A stretch of 64,000 nt of DNA from Actinomadura nitritigenes (GCF_017573545.1 NZ_JAGEOK010000004.1:248001-312000); one strand, 5' to 3'. Positions 53,143 to 62,025 are shown, counted from the stretch's first letter. The notes: generated by a model from the sequence alone, not told the origin. Program-made: numbers and translations.

Positions 53143-53468
53143 CCCCTTCCTCCCGGCCGCCGGGCGCCCCGTCCGCCCCTCGCCGACCGTTCCTCATCAC
53201 GTCTACCTCAGGCGTCGGACATTCTCCCGAGCCCACGCGGGTGAGGGCAAAGCAGCGTGTGGACGAACCTGTGGAATACCTGTGCAGACACGCGGGACAC
53301 GTTGTGCACGACCTGTGGACAACTCTGGGGAAAGTTCGTTCGCTGCTTTTGGCGGTACCGCGTGAGCTGCGAGAACGTCGTCCACCGGGTGTGGGGAAGA
53401 GAAAGTCGGGCGATCCGGGTGATGTAATGTGTGAACTTCTTTGAAGAGTTACAGAGGCCGGAGAGCGC
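53143..53468. promoter_or_regulatory. DnaB-MATE intergenic region with DnaA-box-like nonamers
   Basis: This 326-base divergent gap contains one perfect actinobacterial DnaA box, TGTGGACAA (53314-53322; complement TTGTCCACA), and near matches TGTGGACGA (53258-53266), TGTGGAATA (53270-53278), TGTGGGGAA (53390-53398) and TCGTCCACC (53378-53386). It is also less GC-rich around 53400-53460 than the flanks. It should hold both promoters; I see no clear -35/-10 pair. Confidence 0.55.
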
Positions 53469-54788
53469 ATGGTGAGGTTCCGGGCGAGCCGGCATGACCG
53501 GGAGATCCTGCGGCTGGCGGTGCCCGCGTTCGGCGCCCTCGTCGCGGAACCGCTGTTCCTGCTGTCGGACTCGGCCATCGTGGGCCATCTCGGGACGGCG
53601 CAACTCGGCGGTCTCGGCGTCGCCGGGCAGGCCCTGAACACGCTGGTCTACCTGTGCGTCTTCCTCGCCTACGGTACGACGGCGGGCGTCGCGCGGCAGA
53701 TCGGCGCGGGGGACCGGCGGGCGGCGGTGCGGCAGGGCATCGACGGGATGTGGCTGGCGGTCGCGATCGGCGCGGTGCTGATCGCGGCGGGCTGGCCGCT
53801 GATCCCGCCGATCGTGGACGCGTTCGGCGCGTCCGCCGCGGTGGCGCCGTTCGCGGAGACGTACCTGCGGATCAGCCTCTTCGGGATCCCGTCGATGCTG
53901 GTGGTGCTGGCCGGGACGGGCGTGCTGCGCGGCCTCCAGGACACCCGGACGCCGCTGGCCGTCTCGATCGGCGGGTTCAGCCTGAACCTGCTGCTCAACG
54001 CGGTGTTCGTGCTGGTGCTCGGGTGGGGGATCGCCGGGTCGGCGTGGGGCACCGTGCTCGCGCAGACCGGAAGCGCGGCGGTGTACGTGGCGGTGGTGCT
54101 GCGCGCGGCGCGGCGGGAGGGCGCGCCGGTCCGGCCGGACTGGGCCGGGCTGCGGACGTCAGCGACGGCCGGGCTCGGGCTGCTGCTGCGGACGGCGGCG
54201 CTGCGGATCGTGCTGATCGTCGGGACGTCGATCGCCGCGCGGATGGGCGACGCGGAGATCGCCGCTTACCAGGTCGGGTTCCAGGTGTGGACGCTGCTGG
54301 CGTTCGCGCTGGACGCCATCGCGATCGCGGGCCAGGCGATCACCGGACGGTACCTGGGCGCGGCGGACGTCTCCGGGACCCGCGACGTCACCCGCCGGAT
54401 GGTCGGCTGGGGCGTGGCGTGCGGGGTGGTGTTCGGGCTGGCCGTGCTCGCTGTGCGGCCGTGGCTGCCGGACCTGTTCACCTCCGACGGCGACGTCCGG
54501 CACCTGCTGCTGGTGTCGCTGGTGATGGTCGCGGTGCTGCAGCCGGTCGCGGGCGTGGTGTTCGTGCTCGACGGAATCCTGATCGGGGCGGGCGACGGCG
54601 CCTACCTGGCGGTGACGACGCTGGTCGCGACGGTCGTGTTCCTCCCGGCGGCGCTGCTGCTGTACGGGGCGGACGCGGGCATCGTCGGCCTGTGGGCGGC
54701 GATCGGGCTGTGGATGGCGACGCGGATGGTCACGCTCGCCCTGCGGGCCCGGGGCGACCGGTGGATGGTGACGGGCGCCGTCCGGTAG
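53469..54788 (+). CDS. MATE-family efflux transporter (DinF type)
   Basis: 439 residues, twelve membrane helices in two MatE halves (LVAEPLFLLSDSAIVGHLG near the start; GYGxAAL-like stretches later). It exports drugs or organic cations using Na+ or H+. ATG 53469. A MATE gene between rplI and dnaB also occurs in other actinomycetes as I recall, so this is vertical neighbourhood rather than an insertion. Substrate unknown. Confidence 0.9.
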   Translation: MVRFRASRHDREILRLAVPAFGALVAEPLFLLSDSAIVGHLGTAQLGGLGVAGQALNTLVYLCVFLAYGTTAGVARQIGAGDRRAAVRQGIDGMWLAVAIGAVLIAAGWPLIPPIVDAFGASAAVAPFAETYLRISLFGIPSMLVVLAGTGVLRGLQDTRTPLAVSIGGFSLNLLLNAVFVLVLGWGIAGSAWGTVLAQTGSAAVYVAVVLRAARREGAPVRPDWAGLRTSATAGLGLLLRTAALRIVLIVGTSIAARMGDAEIAAYQVGFQVWTLLAFALDAIAIAGQAITGRYLGAADVSGTRDVTRRMVGWGVACGVVFGLAVLAVRPWLPDLFTSDGDVRHLLLVSLVMVAVLQPVAGVVFVLDGILIGAGDGAYLAVTTLVATVVFLPAALLLYGADAGIVGLWAAIGLWMATRMVTLALRARGDRWMVTGAVR

Positions 54789-54861
54789 CGGTGCCGGGGG
54801 AGCGCCGGAGGATTTCCGGAAGCCCACCCGCCTCACCCATCCCACTCGCTACTATTCGAAC

Positions 54862-55050
54862 ATGTGTTCCACCCACGGCGAGCGGATGGCCCGGCTCACG
54901 CAGGCGATCGACGACCTGGCGGCGGAGGGCCTGGCCGGGCTGCCGCCCGAGACGCTGGTGGAACGCGTCGCCGGCATCTGGTCGCTGGTCGAGGGCATCG
55001 ACCCCGAGATCGCCCGCCGCCGCACCCGCTACACCACGCCCGAGAACTGA
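54862..55050 (+). CDS. Small hypothetical protein
   Basis: 62 residues. MARLTQAIDDLAAEGLAGLP and VAGIWSLVEGIDPEIARRRT resemble the N-terminal helices of DUF222/HNH proteins, but no HNH domain follows, so it may be a short stand-alone member. It has its own ATG at 54862. Function unknown. Confidence 0.55.
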   Translation: MCSTHGERMARLTQAIDDLAAEGLAGLPPETLVERVAGIWSLVEGIDPEIARRRTRYTTPEN

Positions 55051-55078
55051 CCGGCCGGCCGCGCGCCGCCCGGCCGGA

Positions 55079-56092
55079 TCACCAGTTCAGGTTCAGCAGC
55101 CCAGGCCAGTCGTCGTCGTCGTGGTAGTACTGGCTCGGGTTCCCGGGCCCGTAGTCGTCGCCGCCGTTCGGCTTCGGCGGCGGCTTGGGCTTGCTCTTCG
55201 GCTTCACCTTCGGCTTCACCTTCGGCTTGCTCTTCGGTTTGCTCTTCGGCTTCGGCGCCGCCGCCGCCGAGCCCTCCAGCCGGTCCGCGACCGCCCTGCG
55301 CAGTGCCGGCAGCCGCGAGTACAGCACGTCGCCCGGACACGAGGTCTCGTTGTAGTCGCGGTGCCCGACGATGGCCTCGCCCGGGTCGAGGTCGTACGCC
55401 CGGCAGAGCCAGACGCACACCTCCATCAGGGAGGCCCACAGGCGGCCGGGGGGCGCCGTGTTCATGTAGTTGCCCTCGTTCTCGATCCCGAGGGTGTGCT
55501 CGTTGTTGTGCAGCACCTGGGCGCCCACCGCCAGGTCACCGGCCCGGATGGACGCCAGGCTCCGGTTGCGGCCCTCCATCACGGCGCCGCCCCGGCTGAT
55601 CGTGAGGTGCTGGCCGCTGTCGTCCCAGCCGCGCTTGTCCATGTGGAAGTTCTGGATGTACCGGGACAGGCTGAACGCGTGCCCGAGCGAGAGGTCGGTG
55701 GAGTTCCCCGTGTCGGTGTGGTGCACGACGATGTGGTCCGGCGCGCGGTCCAGGATCTTGGCGGGACGCTTGGGCGAACGGGCCGACCACTGCGCGCGCG
55801 TGTAGATGTGGGGTGCGTCCGCCGTGAAGAGGGGCGCACGCTCGTCGAGCAGGCGGCTGGCGGCCGCGTCGGACGGCACCGTGCCGTCGGGCGGCACCGT
55901 GCCGGTCACGCCGTCCAGGTCCGGGCTCGCCGGGGCACCGTCCGCCATCGCCCTGTCGCCGAACGGCGACCCGAACGCCAGGACCTCCAGCAGCCCCGCC
56001 CCCACCACGCCGCCGATCACCGACCGGCGCGTCACCGCCGTCCCGTCGCGTTCCCGGCCGGCCGCGCCGTCCCCCGAATGCGCGATCAACAC
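55079..56092 (-). CDS. Exported N-acetylmuramoyl-L-alanine amidase (PGRP type)
   Basis: 337 residues from GTG 56092; a GTG at 56035 (VTRRSVIGG) is also plausible and would begin the protein at the twin-arginine motif. TRRSVIGGVVGAGLLEVLAFG is a Tat-like signal. The amidase/PGRP domain has VHHTDTG (zinc His), GRNRSLASIRAGDLAVGAQ, TLGIENEG and VGHRDYNETSCPG. After about residue 280 a Lys-Pro-Lys-Ser/Val linker runs into an acidic, Tyr-rich tail. It trims the cell wall. A hairpin at 56287-56330 stands between the rplI operon and this gene. Confidence 0.9.
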   Translation of the reverse strand: MLIAHSGDGAAGRERDGTAVTRRSVIGGVVGAGLLEVLAFGSPFGDRAMADGAPASPDLDGVTGTVPPDGTVPSDAAASRLLDERAPLFTADAPHIYTRAQWSARSPKRPAKILDRAPDHIVVHHTDTGNSTDLSLGHAFSLSRYIQNFHMDKRGWDDSGQHLTISRGGAVMEGRNRSLASIRAGDLAVGAQVLHNNEHTLGIENEGNYMNTAPPGRLWASLMEVCVWLCRAYDLDPGEAIVGHRDYNETSCPGDVLYSRLPALRRAVADRLEGSAAAAPKPKSKPKSKPKVKPKVKPKSKPKPPPKPNGGDDYGPGNPSQYYHDDDDWPGLLNLNW

Positions 56093-56175
56093 CGTCCCCC
56101 TTCGCCCCCGATGAAGTGATCACGGAACGTCATGGCCGCTCAGACGATCACCGAAACACCGGGCGGTTCAGGGAC

Positions 56176-56189
56176 GTTTCACATGAAAC
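56176..56189. promoter_or_regulatory. Candidate parS (ParB-binding) site
   Basis: GTTTCACATGAAAC matches the ParB site consensus GTTTCACGTGAAAC at 13 of 14 positions; only one central base differs (A for G). It lies in the non-coding gap 56093-56435 upstream of the amidase. parS sites cluster near oriC and organise the origin region. Confidence 0.6.
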
Positions 56190-56286
56190 CCAGAGAGATC
56201 TGGGAGAGGGAAGCCCTGTTCTTGTGCAAGAGATTGCAGGAAAAGGGGACGACCCGGACCGGGGGCGGACGCCCGGCCGGACGCAG

Positions 56287-56330
56287 AACGACCCCCGCGC
56301 CCGGGTTGATCCCGGTACGCGAGGGTCGTC
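56287..56330. terminator. Hairpin terminator after rplI
   Basis: ACGACCCCCGCGCCCGGG pairs with CCCGGTACGCGAGGGTCGT around a short TTGAT loop, with a small internal mismatch. It lies about 110 bases beyond rplI, between the ribosomal operon and the amidase gene. The rest of the 343-base gap 56093-56435 holds the parS-like site and no gene. Confidence 0.65.
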
Positions 56331-56435
56331 CTGAACGCGTGCGCCGGCGGCCGGCGCGGGCTCCCGCGGCCTCGGACCTCCGCCGTCGGCGGGGTCTCCG
56401 GCCTCACCCTTTCAGGCGGAGCCCTTCAGGCGGCC

Positions 56436-56882
56436 TCAGGCCTCGACGACGTTGACGTCGATCGTGGCGTTGACGTCGCTGTGCAGCCGCACGCTGACGC
56501 GGTGGGTGCCGACCGTCTTGATCGGGTTGCCGATCTCGATCCGGCGGCGGTCCAGCTCGGGGCCGTCGGCCGCGCGCACCGCGTCGGCGATGTCCGCGGC
56601 GGTCACGGCGCCGAACAGGCGGCCGTTGCTGCCGGTCCGGGTGCGCAGCGTCACCCGCAGGGCCGCCAGCTGGCCGGCGACCTCCTTGGCGTGCTCGACG
56701 GTCGCGATCTCGCGGGCCGCGCGGGCCTTCTTGATCGAGTCGATCTGCTTCTCGGCGCCGCGGGTCCACTGGATCGCGAATCCGCGCGGGACGAGGTAGT
56801 TGCGGCCGTAGCCGTCGCGGACCTCGATGACGTCGCCGGGCTCGCCGAGCCCGGAGACCTGCTGGGTCAGGATGAGCTTCAT
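56436..56882 (-). CDS. rplI: 50S ribosomal protein L9
   Basis: 148 residues from ATG 56882. [36 protein letters not shown] is the L9 N-terminal domain; the long central helix and the C-terminal [16 protein letters not shown] follow. Last gene of rpsF-ssb-rpsR-rplI. Confidence 0.97.
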   Translation of the reverse strand: MKLILTQQVSGLGEPGDVIEVRDGYGRNYLVPRGFAIQWTRGAEKQIDSIKKARAAREIATVEHAKEVAGQLAALRVTLRTRTGSNGRLFGAVTAADIADAVRAADGPELDRRRIEIGNPIKTVGTHRVSVRLHSDVNATIDVNVVEA

Positions 56883-56899
56883 GATCGTTACCCCCGGCC

Positions 56900-57136
56900 T
56901 CAGCGCGCGGTGCTGGTGTACGGCAGCAGCGCCATCTCGCGGGCGTTCTTGATCGCCGTGGCGACGTCCCGCTGGTGCTGGGTGCAGTTGCCGGTCACCC
57001 GCCGGGCACGGATCTTGCCGCGGTCGGAGATGAACTTCCGCAGCAGGCCCGTGTCCTTGTAGTCGACGTAGGAGATCTTCTCCTGGCAGAAAACGCAAAC
57101 CTTCTTCTTCGGCTTGCGGGGAGGTGGCTTCGCCAT
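56900..57136 (-). CDS. rpsR: 30S ribosomal protein S18, zinc-binding (C+) type
   Basis: 78 residues. [11 protein letters not shown] and GNCTQHQ give the four zinc ligands (CxxC and CxxH) of the C+ form; actinomycetes often keep a second, zinc-free S18 elsewhere that is used in zinc starvation. [16 protein letters not shown] is the conserved rRNA-binding core. Confidence 0.97.
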   Translation of the reverse strand: MAKPPPRKPKKKVCVFCQEKISYVDYKDTGLLRKFISDRGKIRARRVTGNCTQHQRDVATAIKNAREMALLPYTSTAR

Positions 57137-57209
57137 CGTGGTGCTCCTTCGAGAGAGCCCCGCTCACGCGGGAATGGACGTGGATGTGTCGTTCAGTCTT
57201 GCCGGACGG

Positions 57210-57788
57210 CTAGAACGGCGGGTCGTCGGAGAAACCGCCGCCCCCACCGCCGCCGCCGCCGGTGGCCCAGGGGTCGTTGGCCGGGGCGCCCTGCTGGCCG
57301 CCGCCGAAGCCGCCGCCGCCGCCACCCTGGCCGCCGTCACCGAAACCGCCGCCCTGGCCACCGCCGCCGCCGAAGCCGCCGCCGCCCTGGCCGCCGCCTC
57401 CGAAGCCGCCGCCGCCGCCCTGCCGCTGGGTCTTGTTGACCTTGGCGGTGGCGTTGCGCAGCGACGGGCCGACCTCGTCGACCTCGATCTCGAAGACGGT
57501 GCGCTTCTCACCCTCGCGGGTCTCGTACGAGCGCTGCTTGAGCCGCCCCTGCACGATCACCCGCATGCCGCGCTGCAGGCTCTCGGCGCAGTTCTCGGCG
57601 GCCTGCCGCCAGACGTTGCAGGTGAGGAAGAGCGCCTCGCCGTCCTTCCAGTCGTTCGACTGGCGGTCGAAGAACCGCGGCGTCGACGCGATGCGGAAGG
57701 ACGCGACCGCCTGGCCGCTGGGGGTGAAGCGCAGGTTCGGGTCCTCGACGAGGTTCCCGACGATCGTGATTACGGTGTCGCCTGCCAT
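57210..57788 (-). CDS. ssb: Single-stranded DNA-binding protein
   Basis: 192 residues. OB fold ([70 protein letters not shown]) up to about residue 110, a long Gly-rich linker ([18 protein letters not shown]) and the acidic tip SDDPPF that recruits partners. The Gly linker is longer than in E. coli SSB, as in many actinomycetes. Confidence 0.97.
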   Translation of the reverse strand: MAGDTVITIVGNLVEDPNLRFTPSGQAVASFRIASTPRFFDRQSNDWKDGEALFLTCNVWRQAAENCAESLQRGMRVIVQGRLKQRSYETREGEKRTVFEIEVDEVGPSLRNATAKVNKTQRQGGGGGFGGGGQGGGGFGGGGGQGGGFGDGGQGGGGGGFGGGQQGAPANDPWATGGGGGGGGGFSDDPPF

Positions 57789-57825
57789 GGGGCTCGCTCC
57801 GGCTGGTGTGAGGGCTGAGCCGGGC

Positions 57826-58116
57826 TCAGTGGACCTCGGGGCGGATGACCTTGGTACGGAGGATCGACTCGCTCAGGTTGAGCTGCCGGTCGAGCTCCTT
57901 GACCGTGGCAGGCTCAGCCGACAGGTCGACCACCGCGTAGATGCCTTCGGACTTCTTCTGGATGTCGTACGCCAGGCGCCGCCGGCCCCAGACGTCGACC
58001 TTCTCGACGCTGCCGCCGCCGTCCTTGACGACCTTCAGGAACGGGTCGAGCGCCGCGTTCGCGGTGCGCTCGTCGATGCCGGGGTCGAGGATCGCCATCA
58101 GTTCGTATCGACGCAT
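57826..58116 (-). CDS. rpsF: 30S ribosomal protein S6
   Basis: 96 residues. [61 protein letters not shown] and the late VLRTKV-type end are typical. First gene of the operon, with AGGAGG just upstream of the ATG. Confidence 0.97.
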   Translation of the reverse strand: MRRYELMAILDPGIDERTANAALDPFLKVVKDGGGSVEKVDVWGRRRLAYDIQKKSEGIYAVVDLSAEPATVKELDRQLNLSESILRTKVIRPEVH

Positions 58117-58145
58117 GCTGTGTCCCTACCTCCTCTGGACTGGCG

Positions 58146-58164
58146 GTCACGGTCTCTCCGTGAC
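58146..58164 (-). promoter_or_regulatory. Inverted repeat in the rpsF leader
   Basis: GTCACGG-TCTCT-CCGTGAC, a perfect 7-bp stem, lies 30 bases before rpsF. S6:S18 complexes bind a leader hairpin in other bacteria; whether this is that element is not shown. The 216-base gap 58117-58332 otherwise holds the operon promoter. Confidence 0.35.
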
Positions 58165-58332
58165 AGGAGGGCTCTTGCGTCCCCCACGGCCGCGCCGGGC
58201 CCGGATTAGCCGGGCGCACATGCCGCGGGACCGGTACAGGCTACCAACAGTCGGCAGCGTACGAGCCGGTTCCGGGTCGGCAGCGGACCGGGCGACGCCC
58301 GGCGCCATGGCGGCCGGGGGACCGGGCCGCGG

Positions 58333-58497
58333 CTAGCGCCGGGTGGCCGGATGGCCGGGCGCCCTGCGGCGCCGCCGATCCAGCTCCGCCATGATGTCGG
58401 CCATCCGGGCCCGCATGCGGGCGGTCTGGGTCGTCAGCATGGACAGCTCCTCGACGAGCTCCGCGTCGCCGATGACCCCGAGTTCGCTGGAGTTCAT
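58333..58497 (-). CDS. Small coiled-coil protein
   Basis: 54 residues from ATG 58497, with GGAG eight bases upstream (GGAGG is closer). ELVEELSMLTTQTARMRARMADIMAELDRRRRR is one long amphipathic helix with heptad Leu/Met, like a dimeric coiled coil, ending in a basic tail. No family recognised. Confidence 0.55.
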   Translation of the reverse strand: MNSSELGVIGDAELVEELSMLTTQTARMRARMADIMAELDRRRRRAPGHPATRR

Positions 58498-58756
58498 CGC
58501 CTCGCCTCCGCTCCCCGGCCCGCGCGGGCCGGCACGCTCTCCCTCACGTCGCGCTCCTCCCGGACCCGGCGTCCCCCCGGATCCCGGCCGGTGTTCTCGA
58601 ATCCATGTTCGACCGTACCGGGTGGCGCCGACATTTCCGAGCGGCCCTTCCGGTTGATCTTCCTGTCCGCTGGGCATTCCTTTACCGCACATGGTCCGTC
58701 CGGTCCCGCGTTCACCATGCGCACCGCGCGGGGCACCACGAAGTGAGGAGGTCCCG

Positions 58757-59065
58757 ATGCCAGAGCACGCAGCCGGCAGTGGGCACGCGACCGCGGAGAG
58801 CCGGGCCGAGGCCGAGAGCCACCGGCTCCAGGACGTCCTCGCCGTCCTGGCGTTCACGCTGGGGATCGCCGCGCTCGTCCTCGGCGGGGGCGTTCCCTCG
58901 GCCCACTTCGTCGGCCTGCTGGTCGGCATCATCGGCCTGCCGCTCGCGCTCGTCTCGCAGATGATCTCGGCGACGACCAACGAGCGCTGGCTGAACGTCA
59001 TCGGCATGGTGGGGTCGTTCGTCGGCGCCGGCTTCGCGATCAGCCACGGCGGCTTCTCGCTCTGA
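58757..59065 (+). CDS. Small membrane protein
   Basis: 102 residues from ATG 58757, GGAGG five bases upstream. Three hydrophobic segments (DVLAVLAFTLGIAALVLGGG, FVGLLVGIIGLPLALVSQM, NVIGMVGSFVGAGFAI) after a His/Glu-rich N-terminus. No family recognised. Confidence 0.7.
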   Translation: MPEHAAGSGHATAESRAEAESHRLQDVLAVLAFTLGIAALVLGGGVPSAHFVGLLVGIIGLPLALVSQMISATTNERWLNVIGMVGSFVGAGFAISHGGFSL

Positions 59066-59223
59066 CCGCACCCCCGGCGCCGCCCCCGCCGGCCCGGCGC
59101 GACCGCGCCTCCGGCCCCGGAGGCCGCTGACGCATGCCCGCGGACGGGCATCGGCCCGGGGCTCCCGGGCCGCGGAGCGCGTTGCGGACCGAAACGTCGG
59201 ACGGCGCGGCTAACCTCGGTGCC

Positions 59224-59991
59224 ATGCGCATCGGAGCCCACGTCGACCAGACCAACCCGCTCGACAACGCCCGCGCGGTCGGAGCCGACGTCGTCCAGTT
59301 CTTCCTGGGCGACCCGCAGGGCTGGAAGAAGCCCGTCCTGCCGGAGGGCGTCGAGGCGCTGGAGGGCTCCGGCGTGGACGTCTACGTGCACGCGCCGTAC
59401 ACGATCAACGTGGCGACCTCGAACAACCGGATCCGGATCCCGAGCCGCAAGAACCTCGCGCAGCAGCTGGAGGCGGCCGCGTCGATCGGCGCGAAGGGCC
59501 TGATCGTGCACGGCGGCCACGTGCTGAAGGACGACGACCCGGAGACCGGCTTCGAGAACTGGCGCAAGGTGTTCGAGCGCACCGAGTGCCCGATCCCGGT
59601 GCTCATCGAGAACACCGCGGGCGGCGGCAACGCGATGGCCCGCAGGTTCGACCGGATCGCCCGGCTGTGGGAGGTCCTGTCCGGCGTCCCGGGGCTGGAC
59701 TCCAAGCTCGGGTTCTGCCTCGACACCTGCCACGCGCACGCCGCCGGCGAGGAACTGGTCGACGCGGTCGACCGGATCAAGGCCATCACCGGCCGCATCG
59801 ATCTCGTGCACTGCAACGACAGCCGGGACGCGTTCGGCTCCGGCGCCGACCGGCACGCCAACCTCGGCAGCGGCAGCATCGACCCCGAGCTGATCCTGAC
59901 CGTGGTGCGGGCGGCGGACGCGCCGGTCGTGGTGGAGACGCCCGCCGCCGGCCAGGCCGCCGACATCTCCTGGCTGCGCGACGAACTCTGA
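59224..59991 (+). CDS. nfo: Endonuclease IV (AP endonuclease)
   Basis: 255 residues. It cuts at abasic sites with three zinc ions. The ligand motifs [56 protein letters not shown] and VVVETPA are all present. ATG 59224. The usual length in actinomycetes is close to this. Confidence 0.95.
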   Translation: MRIGAHVDQTNPLDNARAVGADVVQFFLGDPQGWKKPVLPEGVEALEGSGVDVYVHAPYTINVATSNNRIRIPSRKNLAQQLEAAASIGAKGLIVHGGHVLKDDDPETGFENWRKVFERTECPIPVLIENTAGGGNAMARRFDRIARLWEVLSGVPGLDSKLGFCLDTCHAHAAGEELVDAVDRIKAITGRIDLVHCNDSRDAFGSGADRHANLGSGSIDPELILTVVRAADAPVVVETPAAGQAADISWLRDEL

Positions 59992-60254
59992 CCTCCCCCG
60001 GCTTCCGGCGGCCCGCCTCCGGCGGGGGCCCGGCGCAGGCCGGCGGGCACCGGCGCCGCGCGGCGGGCGAACACTCCTGGCAAGATCAGGCCAAGGGGGG
60101 AACCCGGACGGCTCGCGGGGCATCCAACCCATTGACGACCGGCATGGCGACAAACTCGCGATGGCACGTCACACTGGCATAATCCGGAACCTCAGCCCAT
60201 CAGCGCACGCGCGTCCTCTCGGCGGCGGGCGCGCGAACCGATCGGGAGCCCCCC

Positions 60255-60641
60255 ATGGCCCAGCCCCCGTACGATCCCTACGGCTACGGGTCGAACGACC
60301 CCTACGCTCCCCAGCCGTACTCGCAGCCGCCCGTACAGCACCACTACTACGGCGGCGCGGCGCCGGTCAGCCGCGGGACCAACGGCATGGCGACCGCGGC
60401 GATGGTCCTGGGCCTGATCGGCATCGTCAGCTGCGGTACGACGTCCATCCTGGCGATCATCTTCGGGCACGTCGCGCAGAGCCAGATCAAGCGGACGCAC
60501 GAGGAGGGGCAGGGCATGGCCACGGCCGGCCTGATCCTCGGCTACATCGTGACCGGCCTCTGGCTGATCGTCTGGGTCTTCTACCTCTGGCTGTGGGCGA
60601 TCGTGTTCGGCAGCGCCGCGACCACCAGCACGACGTACTAG
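60255..60641 (+). CDS. DUF4190 domain membrane protein
   Basis: 128 residues. A Pro/Tyr/Gln-rich N-terminus (PPYDPYGYGSNDPYAPQPYS) precedes two membrane helices with the DUF4190 pattern MATAAMVLGLIGIVSCGTTSILAIIFGHVAQSQI. Often near cell-envelope genes; function unknown. Confidence 0.9.
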   Translation: MAQPPYDPYGYGSNDPYAPQPYSQPPVQHHYYGGAAPVSRGTNGMATAAMVLGLIGIVSCGTTSILAIIFGHVAQSQIKRTHEEGQGMATAGLILGYIVTGLWLIVWVFYLWLWAIVFGSAATTSTTY

Positions 60642-60674
60642 GGCCGGCGCGCCCCGCGGCGGCCCCAGGCGCCT

Positions 60675-61148
60675 TCACTCGAACGCTAGCCGGGGGACGC
60701 CCGCGACCTCCACGCCCACGCTCGCCAGCAGCACCACCATGGGCGTGGAGGTCTCCCGCCACGTCTTGACCGCGCTTCCGAAGACGTCCAGGACGGTCCG
60801 GAACGCGCTCTGGTCGGCGTCGGCGAGTTCCGACCACGACTCGTAGAGGACGAGGTAGCCGCTCTTGGCGGGCGTCCACGACAGGTCGGACAGGCAGTCC
60901 TCCAGGGCGTCCCAGTTGCCGCCGAACCAGTCGGGGAACTCGAAGGCCTCCGCGCACACCCGCAGGAACCCGTCCTTGTCGCGGGCGCGGCGGCCGTCCA
61001 GGTGGACGGCGTGCCAGCCCGCCTCCTCGGCCCGCTCCGTCCAGGACGTGTCGCCGACCGCGCCGGGGACGGCGGGCGTCCGCCACTGGTAGACGCCCGG
61101 CCGCAGCCGTCCGGCGAGCAGCTCGTCCAGTGCTCGATTCGCGTTCAC
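60675..61148 (-). CDS. Barstar-family protein
   Basis: 157 residues from GTG 61148 (GGGAG five bases upstream). GWHAVHLDGRRARDKDGFLRVCAEAFEFPDWFGGNWDAL is the barstar core. Barstars inhibit barnase-like RNases, but no barnase gene is next to it, so it may inhibit a distant toxin or have another role. Confidence 0.9.
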   Translation of the reverse strand: MNANRALDELLAGRLRPGVYQWRTPAVPGAVGDTSWTERAEEAGWHAVHLDGRRARDKDGFLRVCAEAFEFPDWFGGNWDALEDCLSDLSWTPAKSGYLVLYESWSELADADQSAFRTVLDVFGSAVKTWRETSTPMVVLLASVGVEVAGVPRLAFE

Positions 61149-61336
61149 GTCGTCTCCCGGCAGTCGTCCTCCCCCGCGCGCGCGGGACGCTCGGGGCCGC
61201 GCGCCCCGCCGGCCGCGATCATCCCCGGCATTCACCTACGAAATCCTCAAGACGCCGCAATCGTCCCGGCGATCCCGACGCGCCCGCGGCCGCCCCGTCG
61301 TGCCGCGGCTCGGCCCGGATCGGGCCTTCCCGAGGG

Positions 61337-61381
61337 TTGACGGGCGCCGCCCCCTACCCTAATCTCTCTTATATCGAGAGA
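61337..61381 (+). promoter_or_regulatory. Strong sigma-70-type promoter with an inverted repeat at the start site
   Basis: TTGACG (61337-61342), a 17-base spacer and TAATCT (61360-61365). The inverted repeat TCTCTC-TTATATC-GAGAGA (61363-61381) overlaps the -10 and the expected start point, so a repressor there would block transcription of the downstream gene. A leader of about 70 bases would follow. Confidence 0.65.
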
Positions 61382-61442
61382 CTCTGAAGAGGAGCTGCTC
61401 TCGGAGCGAGGTAGTTGCCCGATTCCGTGAAGGAAGCCAGAG

Positions 61443-61934
61443 ATGAACACCACGCCCACCACCACCACCGACAACAACACCGCCGGCGACCAGGCCACCG
61501 AGCGCGTCCACGCCTACTACGGCTCCGTCAAGAAGCTCGGCCACTGGACCGGCGCGCGCCGCTTCGAGGTGCGCGCCCGCCGCGCCTCGGCCGTCCTCGA
61601 CCTGCGCTCCCCGCACATCCCGGACGGCGACATCGAGATCGAGATCGGCATCGACCACTCGATGGTCAAGCTGCTCGTCCCGCAGGACGCCGAGATCGAC
61701 CACTGGGACCTGCGCTACACCGGCCGGGGCCGCGTCAAGGACTGGACGGGGGAGAACGGCGGCGGGCGCCGGATCCGGATCACCGGCGAGATCAAGCACG
61801 GCGAGATCCGCGTCCACCGCGGCGGCGTCGCGACCCTGTCCGCGCTCTTCACCAAGGAGTTCGTCCAGGACGCCCGGCGCGCCCGCCGCGAGGGCACCAC
61901 CCCGGCCGTCGCCGACCCCTCACACGCCGGCTGA
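61443..61934 (+). CDS. Conserved protein, beta-strand-rich (LiaF-C/DUF4097-like look)
   Basis: 163 residues from ATG 61443 (GGAAG upstream). Strands repeat in the pattern AVLDLRSPHIPDGDIEIEIG and RIRITGEIKHGEIRVHRGG, like a short beta-helix found in cell-envelope stress proteins. No membrane segment. It has a clear promoter with an inverted repeat and its own strong terminator, so it is a single-gene unit. Function unknown. Confidence 0.7.
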   Translation: MNTTPTTTTDNNTAGDQATERVHAYYGSVKKLGHWTGARRFEVRARRASAVLDLRSPHIPDGDIEIEIGIDHSMVKLLVPQDAEIDHWDLRYTGRGRVKDWTGENGGGRRIRITGEIKHGEIRVHRGGVATLSALFTKEFVQDARRARREGTTPAVADPSHAG

Positions 61935-61944
61935 CCGATCCCCT

Positions 61945-61983
61945 GCGGAGAGCGCGCACGGCCTCGCCGTGCGCGCTCTCCGC
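61945..61983 (+). terminator. Intrinsic hairpin terminator
   Basis: An 18-bp perfect stem GCGGAGAGCGCGCACGGC / GCCGTGCGCGCTCTCCGC with a CTC loop, 10 bases past the stop of the preceding gene. One of the longest perfect stems in the window. Confidence 0.9.
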
Positions 61984-62025
61984 GCGTCGCGGCGTGGCGG
62001 GTTCGCGGACGCCCCGCGAACGGGC

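Noticed and set aside
49963..53244. Long rightward open frame opposite dnaB
   Set aside because: Antisense to a complete helicase gene with known motifs and two inteins; composition matches a shadow frame.
60675..61148. Barstar as part of a local toxin-antitoxin pair
   Set aside because: No RNase gene is in the flanking 2 kb on either strand; genes there are DUF4190 and a beta-rich protein.
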